This document shows positions 54,259-63,351 of a stretch of 64,000 nucleotides of DNA, one piece after another. The DNA lies in NCBI GenBank assembly GCA_963975155.1, contig CAXBFG010000003.1, positions 248,001-312,000 of the forward strand. The letters are read 5' to 3'. The position numbers and the translations under genes are program-made. Position 1 is the first letter of the stretch, and every line of letters starts with the position of its first letter. The DNA is from UBA5109 sp963975155 (GTDB lineage: Bacteria; Pseudomonadota; Gammaproteobacteria; Pseudomonadales; Pseudohongiellaceae). The notes under the pieces were generated by a model. The model was not told the origin of the DNA, ran no database searches, and saw only the letters and a program-made list of their open reading frames with translations.

Positions 54259-54933
54259 ATGAGTGCTCGCGATTACTTAATAGCACCATCCATACTTTCC
54301 GCAGACTTTGCCCGCCTCGGTGAAGAAGTTGATGCTGTCCTGGCCGCAGGTGCAGATGTGGTGCATTTCGATGTGATGGATAACCACTACGTTCCAAATC
54401 TGACTATCGGGCCGATGGTCTGTAAGGCACTGATAGATTACGGCATCAAGGCACCCGTTGATGTGCATCTGATGGTCAGCCCGGTAGACAATCTGATCAA
54501 TGATTTCGCTGAGGCAGGTGCCAGCTATATTACTTTCCACCCGGAGGCAAGCAATCACGTTGATCGATCGCTAAGCCTCATCAAGTCATTGGGTTGTAAA
54601 GCCGGTCTGGTACTGAATCCGGCTACACCCCTGAGCTATCTGGAACATGTGATGGATAAGCTCGATGTTATTTTACTGATGTCGGTTAATCCGGGTTTTG
54701 GCGGGCAGAAATTCATCCCTTCGACTCTCGCCAAGTTAACTCAGGTTCGAGAACTCATCACGAAAAGTGGTCGCGATATCAGGCTCGAAGTCGATGGTGG
54801 CGTCAGTGTCGATAATATTGCTGAAATAGCCAAAGCCGGTGCCGATATGTTTGTTGCAGGCTCCGCTATTTTTGGTAGTGATGATTATCAGGCAACGATT
54901 AGCAGGATGCGGACGGAACTTGAAAACTCATGA
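54259..54933 (+). CDS. rpe: Ribulose-phosphate 3-epimerase
   Basis: 224 residues of a TIM barrel with all family motifs: APSILSADFARLGEEV, HFDVMDNHYVPNLTIGP, DVHLMV, LMSVNPGFGGQKFIPS and EVDGGVSVDNI. It interconverts ribulose-5-phosphate and xylulose-5-phosphate. The stop overlaps trpE by ATGA; the gph-like gene found between them in Pseudomonas is missing. Confidence 0.97.
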   Translation: MSARDYLIAPSILSADFARLGEEVDAVLAAGADVVHFDVMDNHYVPNLTIGPMVCKALIDYGIKAPVDVHLMVSPVDNLINDFAEAGASYITFHPEASNHVDRSLSLIKSLGCKAGLVLNPATPLSYLEHVMDKLDVILLMSVNPGFGGQKFIPSTLAKLTQVRELITKSGRDIRLEVDGGVSVDNIAEIAKAGADMFVAGSAIFGSDDYQATISRMRTELENS

Positions 54934-56411
54934 AAATCGAAGCGTTCAGGGACCTTGCTGCACAAGGCTACAACCGTATTCCCCTGCATCGGGAAGTGCT
55001 GGCTGATCTGGAAACACCACTGAGTGTTTACCTGAAACTGGCCAAAGGCAGCTATAGTTATTTTCTTGAATCGGTTCAGGGCGGCGAGAAATGGGGCCGC
55101 TATTCCATTATCGGTCTGCCCTGTAAAACCATCCTGAAAGTCAGCGGCCATGAATTCAGTCTTGAAGAAAAGGGTCAGGTCGTCGAACAACGTCAAAGCA
55201 CAGACCCCTTTGTTGATATTGAAGCCTTTCAGGCGCAATACAAAATTCCAGAGCTTGAAGGTTTACCCCGTTTTAACGGTGGACTGGTGGGTTACTTTGG
55301 CTACGATACGGTTCGTTATGTAGAGCATAAGGTTGCCGGTACTACACCGCCTGATAATGTTGGCACGCCGGATATTCTCTTAATGGTGTCCGAAGAAGTC
55401 ATCGTGTTTGATAATCTGCGCGGCACAATTTCTCTTTTGGTTTATGCCGACCCCGCCCAGGATGACGCTTTTGCCCTGGCCGAAGAACGACTGGATTTTC
55501 TGACCCAGGAACTGCATAAACCGCTCGATCCGGCTTTGTTTCGACCGGTTCCGCAAGCCAGGGAAGTGGAGGAATCAAGCTTTGTGTCCAGTTTCGGCGA
55601 GCAGGCCTATATGGATGCCGTTGAAAAAATTAAGGAATATATTTTTGCCGGCGATGTGTTTCAGGTTGTTCTGGCACAACGCATGAGCATCCCTTTCGAG
55701 GGTGAAGCGATCAATGTCTATCGTGCCCTGCGTCAACTGAACCCTTCACCCTATATGGTATTTATGGATTTTGGTGACTTCCATATTGTCAGTGCATCGC
55801 CGGAAATCCTGGCGCGGGTTGAGGATGGACATATTACGGTCAGGCCTTTGGCGGGTACACGTCGTCGCGGCCATACCGAAGAAGAAGATCTGCAGCTGGA
55901 ACAGGATTTACTGGCTGACGAAAAAGAACTCGCCGAACATTTGATGTTGATCGACTTGAGTCGCAATGATGCCGGCAGAGTCTCGCTGACCGGTTCAGTG
56001 AAAGTGACCCGCAAAATGTTTGTGGAACGCTATTCGCACGTTATGCATATTGCTTCAAATGTAGAAAGTGAAATAGCAGAAAATAAAACCGCCCTCGATG
56101 TGTTGAAGGCAACCTTGCCGGTCGGAACCTTAAGTGGCGCCCCGAAAGTCCGGGCCATGGAAATCATTGACGAATTCGAACCGGTAAAACGTGGTGTTTA
56201 TGGCGGCGCGATGGGTTATCTGTCCTGGAATGGCAACATGGATATGGCGATTGCGATTCGTACTGCGGTCATTAAAGACAAGAAGCTTTATGTAGAAGCA
56301 GGCGCAGGCATTGTTGCCGATTCGGTACCTCGTCTGGAGTGGAAAGAGACCATGAGCAAGGCCAGAGCATTGTTTCAGGCGGTAAAACTGGCTGAAGAGG
56401 GGATGCAGTAA
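54930..56411 (+). CDS. trpE: Anthranilate synthase component I
   Basis: 493 residues. The N-terminal YSYFLESVQGGEKWGRYSIIG is the tryptophan-feedback region; the chorismate-binding domain includes DVFQVVLAQRM, PSPYMVFMDFGDFHIVSASPE, RPLAGTRRRG, LPVGTLSGAPKVRAMEI and GAMGYLSWNGNMDMAIAIRT. With TrpG it forms anthranilate from chorismate and glutamine. One-base overlap with trpG. Confidence 0.97.
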   Translation: MKIEAFRDLAAQGYNRIPLHREVLADLETPLSVYLKLAKGSYSYFLESVQGGEKWGRYSIIGLPCKTILKVSGHEFSLEEKGQVVEQRQSTDPFVDIEAFQAQYKIPELEGLPRFNGGLVGYFGYDTVRYVEHKVAGTTPPDNVGTPDILLMVSEEVIVFDNLRGTISLLVYADPAQDDAFALAEERLDFLTQELHKPLDPALFRPVPQAREVEESSFVSSFGEQAYMDAVEKIKEYIFAGDVFQVVLAQRMSIPFEGEAINVYRALRQLNPSPYMVFMDFGDFHIVSASPEILARVEDGHITVRPLAGTRRRGHTEEEDLQLEQDLLADEKELAEHLMLIDLSRNDAGRVSLTGSVKVTRKMFVERYSHVMHIASNVESEIAENKTALDVLKATLPVGTLSGAPKVRAMEIIDEFEPVKRGVYGGAMGYLSWNGNMDMAIAIRTAVIKDKKLYVEAGAGIVADSVPRLEWKETMSKARALFQAVKLAEEGMQ

Positions 56412-56998
56412 TGCTGGTTATGATCGATAACTATGACTCCTTCACCTATAACCTGGTGCAGTATTTTGGTGAACTGGGCATGGACATCGTTGTGCACCGC
56501 AATGATGAAATTACGCTTGAACAACTGGAGGCCCTGAAGCCCAGTCACATTGTTATTTCACCGGGCCCCTGCACACCTCAGGAAGCAGGTGTTTCTGTTG
56601 AGACTATCCGCCATTTTACGGGCAAGGTGCCGGTTCTGGGGGTCTGCCTCGGGCATCAAAGTATCGGAGAAGCCTTCGGTGGCAGAACGGTGCGGGCAAA
56701 AAAAGTCATGCACGGAAAACTGTCTGACATCCATCACAATGGTGAAGGGGTGTTTAACAATCTGGTCTCACCCTTTGAAGCAACCCGTTATCATTCACTG
56801 GTGATTGAACAGGAAACCTTGCCGGATTGTCTGGAAGTCACAGCCTGGACCCTGGATAAGAATGGCAAACTGGATGAAATTATGGCCGTTAAACATAAGG
56901 ATTTCCCGGTTCAGGGAGTACAATTTCACCCCGAGTCTATTCTTACTGAACACGGCCATGCCATGCTGCTGAATTTTCTGGCAAGCGGAGAGACCTGA
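56411..56998 (+). CDS. trpG: Anthranilate synthase component II (glutamine amidotransferase)
   Basis: 195 residues with the class I amidotransferase triad: GVCLGHQSIGEAFGG (nucleophilic Cys) and QFHPESILTEHG (His, Glu). The N-terminal MLVMIDNYDSFTYNLVQYF is typical. It could also serve para-aminobenzoate synthesis (PabA). Normally trpD follows, but here the next gene, 120 bases on, is trpC. Confidence 0.95.
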   Translation: MLVMIDNYDSFTYNLVQYFGELGMDIVVHRNDEITLEQLEALKPSHIVISPGPCTPQEAGVSVETIRHFTGKVPVLGVCLGHQSIGEAFGGRTVRAKKVMHGKLSDIHHNGEGVFNNLVSPFEATRYHSLVIEQETLPDCLEVTAWTLDKNGKLDEIMAVKHKDFPVQGVQFHPESILTEHGHAMLLNFLASGET

Positions 56999-57118
56999 AG
57001 CGGATAGTAAGCTGTTTTTATAATAGTAAAAAAAAATGTGATGATTGGTTGAGTATTCGGCTGAAAATTTGGCAGCAAGCATAAGGGATAGTTTGTGAGG
57101 TAGTCTGTGGAGAATTCA

Positions 57119-57919
57119 GTGGTAAAACCAACAATTTTAAAAAAGATTTTACAGCGCAAGCATGAAGAAGTTGCCGAGCGTCAATTACTTCGTTCAGTTA
57201 AAGAACTTGAAAGTGCAATCGCAGAACAGGATGCACCACGCGGCTTTTCCCAGGCCCTTGCGCAACAGATAAAACGCAAACGACCTGCCGTTATTGCAGA
57301 AATCAAAAAAGCCTCACCCAGCAAGGGCCTGTTAAGGGAAGATTTTTATCCTGAAAAAATAGCCCGGAGTTATGCCGAGAATGGTGCGACCTGTCTGTCT
57401 GTGCTTACCGATATTGATTTTTTCCAGGGTCATGATGATTATTTACAGGAAGCCAGAGCGGCGTGCTCGCTGCCTGTTATTCGTAAGGATTTTGTTATAG
57501 ACCCTTACCAGATCATAGAATCACGAGCCCTCGGTGCCGACTGCATCCTGCTGATAGTCGCTGCCATGGATGCGGCTCAGCTTTATGAACTGGCCACCTG
57601 TGCTAGTGAATATGATCTTGATTATCTGATTGAAGTTCACAATCAGGAAGAGTTGGAACGGGCACTAAAACTTGAGCCTGAGCTAATTGGTATTAATAAC
57701 CGCGATCTGCATAGTTTTAGTACCAGGCTGGATACAACATTCAATTTACTCGATGAAATCCCGGAAGGAACCTCAGTCATCACCGAAAGCGGCATTATGG
57801 CGCGTCAGGATGTGGACGAAATGAAGCAGCATGGCGTCTATGGTTTCCTGGTTGGAGAAACCTTTATGCGTGCTCCTGACCCGGGACTCAAACTAAAGGA
57901 ATTATTCTTTTATGGTTAA
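57119..57919 (+). CDS. trpC: Indole-3-glycerol-phosphate synthase
   Basis: 266 residues from the GTG at 57119-57121, with GGAG six bases upstream and the PTILKKI start seen in relatives; a GTG twelve bases earlier (57107) with its own GAGG is the alternative. Motifs VIAEIKKASPSKG, YAENGATCLSVLTD, RKDFVIDPYQI, LIGINNRDLHSF and ITESGIM are canonical. It closes the indole ring in tryptophan synthesis. Overlaps dgkA by 8 bases. Confidence 0.96.
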   Translation: MVKPTILKKILQRKHEEVAERQLLRSVKELESAIAEQDAPRGFSQALAQQIKRKRPAVIAEIKKASPSKGLLREDFYPEKIARSYAENGATCLSVLTDIDFFQGHDDYLQEARAACSLPVIRKDFVIDPYQIIESRALGADCILLIVAAMDAAQLYELATCASEYDLDYLIEVHNQEELERALKLEPELIGINNRDLHSFSTRLDTTFNLLDEIPEGTSVITESGIMARQDVDEMKQHGVYGFLVGETFMRAPDPGLKLKELFFYG

Positions 57920-58274
57920 ACCAGGCGAAACAGGCATTAAACGCATCATCTCTGCCTTTGGTTATTCCATGCAGGGCCTGAAGTCATGCTGGAAAATGGA
58001 AGCGGCGTTTCGGCAGGAAGTCATGGCGAGTATTGTTTTGATTCCACTGGGTCTTTACCTGGGCGATGGAGGTGTAGAAAAAGCCTTGCTGGTTGGGACC
58101 TGTTTTATAGTGATGATCATTGAAATACTAAATTCCGGCATTGAAGCCGTTGTTGACAGGGTCGGGCAGGAGCATCATGAGCTTTCAGGCATTGCCAAGG
58201 ATCTGGGTTCTTCAGCCGTCATGCTGAGCCTGCTGATGTTTTCATTGACCTGGATTCTTGTTCTGCTTTTCTGA
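57912..58274 (+). CDS. dgkA: Diacylglycerol kinase
   Basis: 120 residues with three transmembrane helices. KSCWKMEAAFRQEVMAS and MIIEILNSGIEAVVDRVGQEHHELSGIAKDLGSSAV contain the catalytic Glu and the conserved KDxGS motif. It recycles diacylglycerol at the inner membrane. Overlap with trpC implies co-translation. Confidence 0.95.
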   Translation: MVKPGETGIKRIISAFGYSMQGLKSCWKMEAAFRQEVMASIVLIPLGLYLGDGGVEKALLVGTCFIVMIIEILNSGIEAVVDRVGQEHHELSGIAKDLGSSAVMLSLLMFSLTWILVLLF

Positions 58275-58334
58275 AATCCAGTCTGCTTAGTGCATTTTTC
58301 ACGCATTCTCCTGCACATCATTCCAAAACCCTTC

Positions 58335-58364
58335 TAATTAAGTCTTTTATAAAAGACTTAATTA
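58335..58364. repeat. 30-bp perfect palindrome downstream of dgkA
   Basis: The half-site TAATTAAGTCTTTTA is followed immediately by its exact reverse complement. It lies 60 bases after dgkA and 75 before the next gene. It could form a hairpin terminator or bind a dimeric regulator; no T run follows. Confidence 0.8.
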
Positions 58365-58439
58365 TTACACTTCGGTAAACTTTCAAGGGCTTTCACACAG
58401 CTCAAGCAATGAAATATTAGCTACTAAAAGCATTCAGAA

Positions 58440-58799
58440 ATGATCATAGTCACAGTAATATTTATAGTCTTATTTGCATTTACTCCCTGTGTTCTAAAAA
58501 AGTATGCAGACTTAAATATCTCGATTCTTCAATCTGCACTAATTTCTATAAGTGGAATTTTGACCTTTATTACTGCCGGTATTTTAATGGGCGAGCCTGT
58601 CCCTCCTTTCCCGGAGTGGGGCGTGTTAACTCCATATTGGGCAATTTCTCTTTTTGCCTATATTATCTTCACAGCCACTATTTACTTAGCAGTGAGATGG
58701 AAGCATTTTCTCAAATACTGCTGGCTGGTATTCGGGTATCCTGTTTTATTTAGCGCAATCATGTTCTTAACAGAGTTTATTTATTTGGCTAGCATCTAA
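58440..58799 (+). CDS. Small hypothetical membrane protein
   Basis: 119 residues with about four hydrophobic helices (IIVTVIFIVLFAF, ALISISGILTFITAGIL, WAISLFAYIIFTATIYLAV, YPVLFSAIMFLTEFIYLA). No family is recognised. No ribosome site is evident before the ATG. The base composition looks more AT-rich than the neighbouring trp genes, by eye. Confidence 0.45.
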   Translation: MIIVTVIFIVLFAFTPCVLKKYADLNISILQSALISISGILTFITAGILMGEPVPPFPEWGVLTPYWAISLFAYIIFTATIYLAVRWKHFLKYCWLVFGYPVLFSAIMFLTEFIYLASI

Positions 58800-58877
58800 C
58801 AGGGAGTTTAATAACATGGACCACTAGCGTGCAGTTTTGTATTAACAAAAGTGTTAACAGCAAGAGGAAATTGAGTT

Positions 58878-59330
58878 TTGCAAATTAGAAAATATGAAAA
58901 CGCCGACTTGGCTGCAGTGCTCTCTTCATGGGAAGCAGCGACCCGGCTAGCTCATCCGTTTATGCGCGATGAATTTATCGCTCAGGAGCGTATAAACGTA
59001 GCAGATGTATATATACCTAACACCGACACCTGGGTCATGGAGATCGATGGAAAGGTTGAAGGTTTTATTGCCTTGATGGGAAATGAAGTAGGTGCAATAT
59101 TTTTACAGCCTGAGTTTCATGGCTTAGGTGCGGGTAAAGCTTTGATGGATAAAGCACAGGAATTGCATGGAGACCTTGAGCTTGAGGTATTCAAGGAAAA
59201 CGCGTTGGGGCGTCAATTTTACTCACGCTATGGGTTTGAGCAGATGCAAGAGAAATTTCATGAGCCTACCGGCCAGCAAGTACTGCGTCTTAAATTTACA
59301 GCGGACAAGGGGGCAAACAGGGCGCTCTAA
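58878..59330 (+). CDS. GNAT family N-acetyltransferase
   Basis: 150 residues from a TTG at 58878-58880, with AGAGG about ten bases upstream. The acetyl-CoA-binding segment is visible as IFLQPEFHGLGAGKALMDKAQ, followed by LEVFKENALGRQFYSRYGF. It resembles YjaB/YhhY-like small acetyltransferases; substrate unknown. Confidence 0.85.
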   Translation: MQIRKYENADLAAVLSSWEAATRLAHPFMRDEFIAQERINVADVYIPNTDTWVMEIDGKVEGFIALMGNEVGAIFLQPEFHGLGAGKALMDKAQELHGDLELEVFKENALGRQFYSRYGFEQMQEKFHEPTGQQVLRLKFTADKGANRAL

Positions 59331-59387
59331 ATAGCATCTTTGATTGCTGCCTTATGCGCAAATAAAGCGAGGAGGAGAAAAAATTTC

Positions 59388-59879
59388 ATGAACGAATTAA
59401 TTCCGGCCATTATAGTTGCTTCCATTTTAGGTGCAGGATTAATAAGCGGGCTGCTTTTTGCATTCTCCAATTTTATCATGCGAGCGCTGGCTGAGCTTCC
59501 GTCTGATAAAGGCATGTTTGCTATGCAGAGAATCAATGAAAAGATAATTAATCCGATATTTATGCTGTTCTTTCTGGGAACCCCGGTTTTATGCGCATTA
59601 ATAATCATTAGCACGCTGCAAAATATCAATGCAACAGGATCCTGGTATCTGCTAATTGGTGCTATCGCTTACATCATTGGACCTTTCGGAATTACCATGC
59701 TGTTCAATGTTCCATTAAACAACATGCTGGCCAGTGCAGATGTGTCCTCGGCAAAGGAAATTTGGCCTAGGTATCAAAAACGCTGGCAATGGTGGAACCA
59801 CATGCGAACCTACATAGGTGTGGCAGCGATTATATTTTTGGCAGTGGGGCTCGGCAACATTCAGCCCTACCAGCCCTAA
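59388..59879 (+). CDS. DUF1772 family membrane protein (anthrone oxygenase-like)
   Basis: 163 residues from the ATG at 59388, preceded by a strong GGAGGAG site; a longer frame begins in the preceding gap. Four hydrophobic helices and the segments SGLLFAFSNFIMRALAELP, FNVPLNNMLA and WNHMRTYIGVAAI match DUF1772. The family includes fungal anthrone oxygenases, but the bacterial role is unknown. Confidence 0.8.
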   Translation: MNELIPAIIVASILGAGLISGLLFAFSNFIMRALAELPSDKGMFAMQRINEKIINPIFMLFFLGTPVLCALIIISTLQNINATGSWYLLIGAIAYIIGPFGITMLFNVPLNNMLASADVSSAKEIWPRYQKRWQWWNHMRTYIGVAAIIFLAVGLGNIQPYQP

Positions 59880-59988
59880 TAGATAATACCGATGGCTTAT
59901 ATCCAAAATAACAATTGGCTATATCCTGCACTATTTATTACTGTCTATGTGGCAGGTATCTGTCAGTTAGATGAACTAAGGAGTAGTT

Positions 59989-60738
59989 ATGATATTCAAG
60001 CAACTTTATGAGGATTTGAGCAGTACCTATACCTATCTGCTCGCCTGCGAGGAAACCGGCCAGGCAGTGCTTATTGATCCCGTCTATCCGACAGTCGAAC
60101 GTGATCTTCATATCCTTGATGCACTGGGGCTGAAACTGGTCTATTCCATCGACACCCACATTCATGCTGATCACATCACATCAGCTCGCCGGCTGAAGGA
60201 ACTGACTGGCAGCCAGATTATTTATCCTGTGACCTCACAGTGTGACTGTCCGGATCTACGAGCTGAAGAAGGCAAGGCTATCAAAATCGGCAGCGTGACA
60301 ATTGACCCCCTTTATACGCCGGGACATACCGATGATCATTATGCCTATAAAATTGGCAACAAGGTGTTGACTGGTGATGCTTTGCTAATTGATGGTTGCG
60401 GGCGCACCGATTTTCAGAATGGCAGTGCCGAAGATCTCTACAAAACGGTGCGGGAAAAGCTGTTTGCTCTACCTGATGACACGCTGGTTTATCCGGCGCA
60501 CGATTATAATCACCGGCATGTTTCCTCTATAGCCCAGGAAAAGGAACGTAACCCGCGCTTGGGTGGTGATACCACTATTGAAGAATTCAAGGAGATCATG
60601 GCAAATCTGAATCTTGCCTATCCCAAATTCATCGACCATGCTGTCCCGGGAAATAAACTTTGCGGTGTTTGCCCGGAAGATTTACCGGAGAAATATGGTG
60701 TGTATTGTCAGGAAATGAGTGAAAGCCCGCAGGGCTAG
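59989..60738 (+). CDS. ETHE1-like persulfide dioxygenase (MBL fold)
   Basis: 249 residues. The metal site THIHADHITSARRL, TPGHTDDHYAYKI, LTGDALLIDGCGRTDFQNG and the late YPAHDYNHR follow the ETHE1/Blh branch: a single-iron metallo-beta-lactamase-fold enzyme that oxidises glutathione persulfide to sulfite. Intact His residues here contrast with the degenerate protein at 30681. A GGAG site precedes the ATG. Confidence 0.9.
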   Translation: MIFKQLYEDLSSTYTYLLACEETGQAVLIDPVYPTVERDLHILDALGLKLVYSIDTHIHADHITSARRLKELTGSQIIYPVTSQCDCPDLRAEEGKAIKIGSVTIDPLYTPGHTDDHYAYKIGNKVLTGDALLIDGCGRTDFQNGSAEDLYKTVREKLFALPDDTLVYPAHDYNHRHVSSIAQEKERNPRLGGDTTIEEFKEIMANLNLAYPKFIDHAVPGNKLCGVCPEDLPEKYGVYCQEMSESPQG

Positions 60739-60815
60739 ACCAGGCACTTAGAAAAAAATATTTACTGAGTTGAACAGTATCCCGGCCTGACTTTCTTGAA
60801 GCTGGCGTATAAGTA

Positions 60816-61451
60816 TTAGCGGGTGCCGAAGACCACTATGGTCTTGCCGTGGACTTCAATCAGTCCCTGCATTTCCAGGTCTTTTAATACCCGGCCTGCC
60901 ATTTCCCGTGAACAGTTCACTATCCTGCCCAGTTCCTGGCGGGTGATTTTAATCTGCATACCATCAGGATGCGTCATGGCGTCAGGTTCCTTACTGAGGG
61001 CGAGTAACTGGCTGGCTATGCGACCGGTAACGTCGAGGAAAGACAAGTCGGCAACACGCTGTGTGGTATTACGCAGCCGGTGTGCCATTTGCTCACCAAT
61101 AGTGTACAGAATTTCAGGATGAGAACGGGTATAGGCACTAAAATTTGAGTAGGAAATTTCTGCAATTTCGGCTTCTGTACGGGTTCGAACGCAGGCGCTA
61201 CGAGATTCACCTATTTCAAACAAACCCATTTCACCAAAAAAATCACCAGGGTTCAGATAGGTAATGATGGCTTCCTTGCCTTCTTCGTCTTCAAGGATGA
61301 CAGAAACCGAACCACTGATGATGTAGTACAGGGTCTCTGATTTATCACCCTCATGGATGATCGCCGTTTTGTTTGGATACTTACGCCGATGAGAATGACT
61401 TAAAAAGTTTTCCAGATCATTGATATGTGGAGTGATTGCCATCAATGCCAT
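60816..61451 (-). CDS. crp: Cyclic AMP receptor protein (Crp/Vfr)
   Basis: 211 residues. The cAMP pocket FFGEMGLFE...RSACVRTRTEAEIAEISY contains the Glu, Arg and Ser contacts of CRP/Vfr; the C-terminal helix-turn-helix is ITRQELGRIVNCSREMAGRVL. Its position after the trp genes and before the OsmC gene matches vfr in Pseudomonas. A second in-frame ATG three codons in (61440-61442) could also start translation. Divergent from the osmC-like gene across a 178-base gap. Confidence 0.95.
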   Translation of the reverse strand: MALMAITPHINDLENFLSHSHRRKYPNKTAIIHEGDKSETLYYIISGSVSVILEDEEGKEAIITYLNPGDFFGEMGLFEIGESRSACVRTRTEAEIAEISYSNFSAYTRSHPEILYTIGEQMAHRLRNTTQRVADLSFLDVTGRIASQLLALSKEPDAMTHPDGMQIKITRQELGRIVNCSREMAGRVLKDLEMQGLIEVHGKTIVVFGTR

Positions 61452-61629
61452 GAAATAACCCCTTACAGCTGCTAATTATTATTAAGGCTCTTGTATACCA
61501 TAAAACATTGTACTGATCTATTGTTAAGCTGTATTTAACCTTTCTGTTACATCGCCTTAATTTGATTCAAGATTCTGCAAAGGGGCTATGCAATAATAGA
61601 AGCCTTGTTCGGTTTCAGGTTAAAACAAA

Positions 61630-62049
61630 ATGAAAGCAAAAATAAGCTGGCTGGAAGATGCCAGGATGGAAGGCGAATCAGGTAGCGGGCACCGGGTCAT
61701 AATAGACGGCCCTGAATCCATAGGTGGGCGTAACCAGGGTATGCGACCGCTGGAGCTGATGCTGATGAGTGTGGGAGCCTGCTCGACGGTAGATGTTATC
61801 AGCATCCTCAAGAAAGCCCGCCAGGATGTCACGGATTGTACTGTAGAAGTTGAAGGACAACGTGTGGATGCTGTGCCGGCGCTGTTCGAAAAAATCCATT
61901 TAAGCTTTAAGGTCAGTGGTAATAATCTGGATGAAAATAAAGTCATTCGAGCGGTAGAATTGTCGGCAGAGAAATACTGTTCGGCCTCAATCATGCTCAG
62001 TAATGCGGGGGTTGTACTGACACACAGTGTGGAACTTATTCCGCTTTAG
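61630..62049 (+). CDS. OsmC family protein
   Basis: 139 residues. The two redox cysteines are present: MSVGACSTVDVISILKKARQ and EKYCSASIMLSNAG. The family reduces organic hydroperoxides with a Cys pair. It corresponds in position to the OsmC-like gene next to vfr in Pseudomonas. The gap to crp must hold both promoters. Confidence 0.92.
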   Translation: MKAKISWLEDARMEGESGSGHRVIIDGPESIGGRNQGMRPLELMLMSVGACSTVDVISILKKARQDVTDCTVEVEGQRVDAVPALFEKIHLSFKVSGNNLDENKVIRAVELSAEKYCSASIMLSNAGVVLTHSVELIPL

Positions 62050-62127
62050 ATTACAGTAAGTCTTACCGGGCTTTAGTAAGCTTGCATTGTTTCAATTAGA
62101 GTAAGTCTTATTTCATCGGGGGAAATT

Positions 62128-62688
62128 ATGAAACGCAATATAAATGTTATCAGTCTCTTGCTGTGCCTGGTGCTGACAGCTTGTACCAGTACCCGGGGAA
62201 CCGTGGAAGAACGACGACAGGTCGTACAGGACATGAAAACGGATGTACTGACTGAACTTTACCGGGAAAAACCCGACGTCAGGACACAGATTCCTGGTGC
62301 GGCCGGCTATGCTGTTTTCAGTAACGCAAATGTCAATCTGATCTTTGCCAGTGTGGGCGGCGGTTACGGAATTTTGCAGGATAACCGCTCCGGGCAGGAA
62401 ACCTATATGAAAATGGGTGAGTTAGGTCTGGGCATTGGTGCGGGGATAAAGGATTTCCGTATCGTGATGGTCTTCCATACCGCAGATGCGCTCGAGCGCT
62501 TTCTGGAGAATGGTATTGCCGTTGGGGCTCAGGCAGATGCAGCGGCTGTGGCCGATGATCAGGGCGTGGCTTTCGGGGGTGAAGTGACAGTAGATAATAT
62601 TACGATTTATCAGATGACCCGCTCCGGTCTGGCCTTGCAGGCAACAATCAAAGGCACTCGCTTCTGGGAAGATGATGAACTGAACTGA
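62128..62688 (+). CDS. SYLF/YSC84-domain lipoprotein
   Basis: 186 residues with a lipobox (LTAC, Cys19). GYAVFSNANVNLIFASVGGGYGIL, MKMGELGLGIGAGIKDFRIVMVF and a C-terminal MTRSGLALQATIKGTRFWED match the SYLF (YSC84) domain, a lipid-binding fold found in exported bacterial proteins. A GGGGG site precedes the ATG. Convergent with coq7, 18 bases apart. Confidence 0.88.
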   Translation: MKRNINVISLLLCLVLTACTSTRGTVEERRQVVQDMKTDVLTELYREKPDVRTQIPGAAGYAVFSNANVNLIFASVGGGYGILQDNRSGQETYMKMGELGLGIGAGIKDFRIVMVFHTADALERFLENGIAVGAQADAAAVADDQGVAFGGEVTVDNITIYQMTRSGLALQATIKGTRFWEDDELN

Positions 62689-62706
62689 AGTTTTGGCTGT
62701 ACTGAC

Positions 62707-63351
62707 TTAAAGTCTGTAGGCCGTTTTTTTCATGACTTGCGACATCAGGGTCATGACTTTTTTAACCGGCAGGGGCAGTTCACTTGCTCCGGCACTTTCT
62801 GCCATCGTGGCGTGCTGTGCCTCATCGATTAACATCTTTTCCAGTATGGCTTTGCTTTTTGCATCCTGCTCCGGCAGTTCTTGCAGGTGCTCATTAATAT
62901 GCTCACATACCTGATGTTCGGTTTCTGCAACAAAGCCCAGACTCCATTTGTCGCCCGCCAGGCCGGCGGCTGCGCCCAGTCCATAAGACATGGCATACCA
63001 GAGAGGATTTAAAAAACTCGGTGAACTGTTCAGTTCAGAAAGTCGATCTTCGCACCAGCTTAAGTGATCAATCTCCTCATTCGCCGCAGCCTGCATTTGA
63101 TCTTTAAGCTCGGGCAATTTGGCGGTAAGTGCCTGTCCCTGATAGAGGGCCTGTGCGCAAACTTCACCCGTGTGATTAATACGCATTAACCCGGCGCTGT
63201 GTTTCTGCTGGGCAGTTTCCAGCTCCTGTTCAGTTTTACCTTTCGCAGGACTTTCCCGTCTGGCTGTCACTGAGCCGGGTACCAGGGTCTTCAGCGCCTG
63301 GTCGAAGTGGCCGATTAAGTCATCCAAAAGTGAGTTTTGTGTATTAAGCAT
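62707..63351 (-). CDS. coq7: Demethoxyubiquinone hydroxylase (Coq7)
   Basis: 214 residues of the di-iron carboxylate family: RINHTGEVCAQALYQGQ, EEIDHLSWCEDRL and DEAQHATMAESAGASELP supply the Glu and His ligands. It carries out a late hydroxylation of ubiquinone synthesis, so the organism makes ubiquinone aerobically. It overlaps the end of purD by 8 bases. In Pseudomonas the orthologue has the same position after vfr and osmC. Confidence 0.96.
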   Translation of the reverse strand: MLNTQNSLLDDLIGHFDQALKTLVPGSVTARRESPAKGKTEQELETAQQKHSAGLMRINHTGEVCAQALYQGQALTAKLPELKDQMQAAANEEIDHLSWCEDRLSELNSSPSFLNPLWYAMSYGLGAAAGLAGDKWSLGFVAETEHQVCEHINEHLQELPEQDAKSKAILEKMLIDEAQHATMAESAGASELPLPVKKVMTLMSQVMKKTAYRL

